Positions 62,918 to 64,000 of a DNA stretch of 64,000 nucleotides are shown here, one piece after another. The notes beneath the pieces are model-generated. The model did not search any database and was not told the origin of the DNA. It saw only the letters and a program-made list of their open reading frames with translations. How positions within the stretch are numbered: position 1 is the first letter of the stretch; every line of letters starts with the position of its first letter. Source of the DNA: Lacticaseibacillus saniviri JCM 17471 = DSM 24301 (GTDB lineage: Bacteria > Bacillota > Bacilli > Lactobacillales > Lactobacillaceae); NCBI RefSeq assembly GCF_001311785.1, contig NZ_BBBX01000009.1, positions 1 through 64,000 on the forward strand, given 5' to 3'. Position numbers and translations under genes: made by a program.

Positions 62918-63217
62918 ATGGAAAACAAAGTGTCACGCTTCAGCAGTATCAGTCGGTCGATCCAACAAAGCTACCAAGAATTCTTTGACTTGAACGAACC
63001 CATCGTGGCGATGCCAGCATCCCAACGCGATCTGTTCCTCGATCAAGCAATGACAAAGCACTACCGCGTGGCACTGTTCCTTGACGGCCAAGATCAGCCC
63101 GTTATGGGTTATCTCAATCATCATCTCTCAGGTCAACGCCTGTTACTCAACCACTATCGCACCAATGTGGCGAGCATTATCACACCAACCCAAGTGCTCA
63201 GTGTGAAGCGCGTGTAA
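62918..63217 (+). CDS. Small LexA-controlled protein resembling the YolD family
   Basis: The 99-residue protein MENKVSRFSSISRSIQQSYQ has a helical N-terminal half and a C-terminal half of alternating strands (RVALFLDGQDQPVMGYLNHH then GQRLLLNHYRTNVASIITP). The pattern of V-x-G-y-l, h-h-L-L-l and I-I at the end resembles YolD-like proteins, which in Firmicutes often sit beside Y-family polymerases (UvrX/UmuC) and are SOS-induced. No polymerase gene is nearby. CGGAGG lies 7 bases before the ATG, and a strong terminator follows. Homology is judged by eye, so the family name is tentative. Confidence 0.5.
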   Translation: MENKVSRFSSISRSIQQSYQEFFDLNEPIVAMPASQRDLFLDQAMTKHYRVALFLDGQDQPVMGYLNHHLSGQRLLLNHYRTNVASIITPTQVLSVKRV

Positions 63218-63220
63218 TCA

Positions 63221-63268
63221 AAAAAAGCTGTGACATCACCCTCGTGGGTCGTGTCACAGCTTTTTTGA
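63221..63268. terminator. Bidirectional terminator between the SOS-type gene and recN
   Basis: AAAAAAGCTGTGACA and TGTCACAGCTTTTTT pair around ATCACCCTCGTGGGTCG, with U-tracts for both strands. It would also end recN transcription. Confidence 0.9.
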
Positions 63269-63297
63269 TTTCTGACCAATAAAGATGAATTGCGTTC

Positions 63298-63489
63298 CAA
63301 AAGGTTGAGAATTCCGGTTAACAGAGAAGTGTGCGAACTCGCGCCCAGCAACTGAGCACCCGCATAGCTTCGTTTTATTGGCGTTTTATGCCAATAACGA
63401 ACCAAGCTGGGCGCAAGTTGATGCGAGTTCAAACACGTTAATGGATTGATTCAAATCCCTGTTAATCCTCACTCTCAAAACACCTTTTG
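63298..63489. repeat. Imperfect inverted-repeat element of about 190 bp
   Basis: The ends are CAAAAGGT (63298-63305) and ACCTTTTG (63482-63489). Further matching arm segments read inward are GGTTAACAG (63316) against CTGTTAATCC (63459), GAACTCGC (63335) against GCGAGTTC (63423-63430), GCGCCCAGC (63341) against GCTGGGCGC (63406-63414), and the loop hairpin TTATTGGC (63375-63382) against GCCAATAA (63390-63397). It has no coding capacity. It could be a MITE or a structured RNA. No target-site duplication is visible. Confidence 0.7.
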
Positions 63490-63491
63490 TC

Positions 63492-64000
63492 TTATTTTGT
63501 TTCACGTAGCTTGTCTTTTTCAGTCGCCGCCATCGCCAATAACTCTTTGGCATGTTGAATGGCCAGTGGCGTGATCTCGGTCCCGGCTAACATGCGCGCC
63601 AATTCATCGATGCGTGCCGGTTCATCGAGCTTAGTGACCTCGGTTTGCGTCCGGCCATCGCTGACCTTCTTTTCAATCACATATTCGTGATCACTCATTG
63701 CGGCCACTTGTGGCAGGTGCGTAATACAGAGGACTTGCGAGTATTCCGCAATCACACTGATTTTGTTGGCAATTGCCTGCGCCACACGACCGGACACCCC
63801 GGTATCCACTTCATCAAAAATGATACTGGTGACACCGTCAGATTCCGCAAAAATCGTTTTGAGTGCGAGCATCAACCGGGATAATTCCCCACCTGACGCA
63901 ATACGCGCCAGTGGTTTTGCCGCCTCACCGGGATTGGTTTGAATGTAGAATTCCACCTGGTCGATGCCATCACTGCGCAAGGCCGTGCTGGTGCCAAAAT
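63492..64000 (-). CDS. recN: DNA repair ATPase RecN, C-terminal part (truncated by window edge)
   Basis: Only the last 169 or so codons are present. The C-terminal head has IASGGELSRLMLALK (signature), IIFDEVDTGVSGRV (Walker B) and ITHLPQVAAMSDHEYV. RecN is an SMC-like protein that acts at double-strand breaks and is normally LexA-controlled; its promoter lies outside the window. The frame is continuous to the right edge. Its stop codon is three bases from the end of the 190-bp inverted repeat. Confidence 0.93.
   Translation of the reverse strand, partial: FGTSTALRSDGIDQVEFYIQTNPGEAAKPLARIASGGELSRLMLALKTIFAESDGVTSIIFDEVDTGVSGRVAQAIANKISVIAEYSQVLCITHLPQVAAMSDHEYVIEKKVSDGRTQTEVTKLDEPARIDELARMLAGTEITPLAIQHAKELLAMAATEKDKLRETK

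Overview
This window is a chromosomal housekeeping segment from a low-GC Gram-positive bacterium, most likely a lactobacillus (Lactobacillaceae). The evidence is the Firmicutes-type gene order (rimP-nusA-ylxR-ylxQ-infB-rbfA; rpsB-tsf / pyrH-frr / uppS-cdsA-rseP-proS-polC; ylxM-ffh, rpsP-khpA-rimM-trmD; rnc-smc-ftsY; asp23-fakA-recG-plsX-acpP; gmk-rpoZ-coaBC-priA-fmt-rsmB-prpC-pknB-rsgA-rpe-thiN), the C-family polymerase PolC, a T-box leader, strong AGGAGG ribosome binding sites and frequent TTG/GTG starts. Almost everything is on the minus strand, so transcription runs from right to left. I cannot name the species.

Layout from left to right: a T-box leader for a gene beyond the left edge (1-215); the translation/transcription operon rbfA to rimP (216-5533); polC, proS, rseP, cdsA, uppS (5567-14530); frr, pyrH, tsf, rpsB (14720-18037); small RNA-modification and lipid genes (18041-19763); an amino-acid permease and a heterodimeric ABC exporter (19821-24847); small genes and rplS (24943-26192); a large unrecognised-function membrane protein (26197-27919); the trmD-ffh-ylxM region (28089-31939); two plus-strand envelope genes (32067-33311); ftsY-smc-rnc (33289-38651); an oligopeptide ABC transporter operon (38741-44589); acpP-plsX-recG-fakA-asp23 (44735-50381); divergent rpmB; then the thiN-to-gmk operon (50803-62704); an orphan SOS-type gene, a long inverted repeat and the 3' end of recN (62857-64000).

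A dominant feature is technical. Roughly half of the conserved genes, including essential ones such as infB, nusA, polC, smc, priA and coaBC, carry one or more single-base frameshifts. Nearly all are a missing (rarely extra) base in a short homopolymer, and conserved protein sequence resumes in another frame. This is best explained as uncorrected sequencing error, not gene decay. Coordinates below span the whole intended gene and state where the frame breaks.

No obviously new multi-gene system is visible. The items most worth a second look are a small LexA-box-controlled gene resembling YolD between gmk and recN, a ~190-bp inverted-repeat element next to it, a terminator hairpin inside the nusA-operon leader, and a 56-residue orphan gene upstream (on the plus coordinates, left) of rplS.
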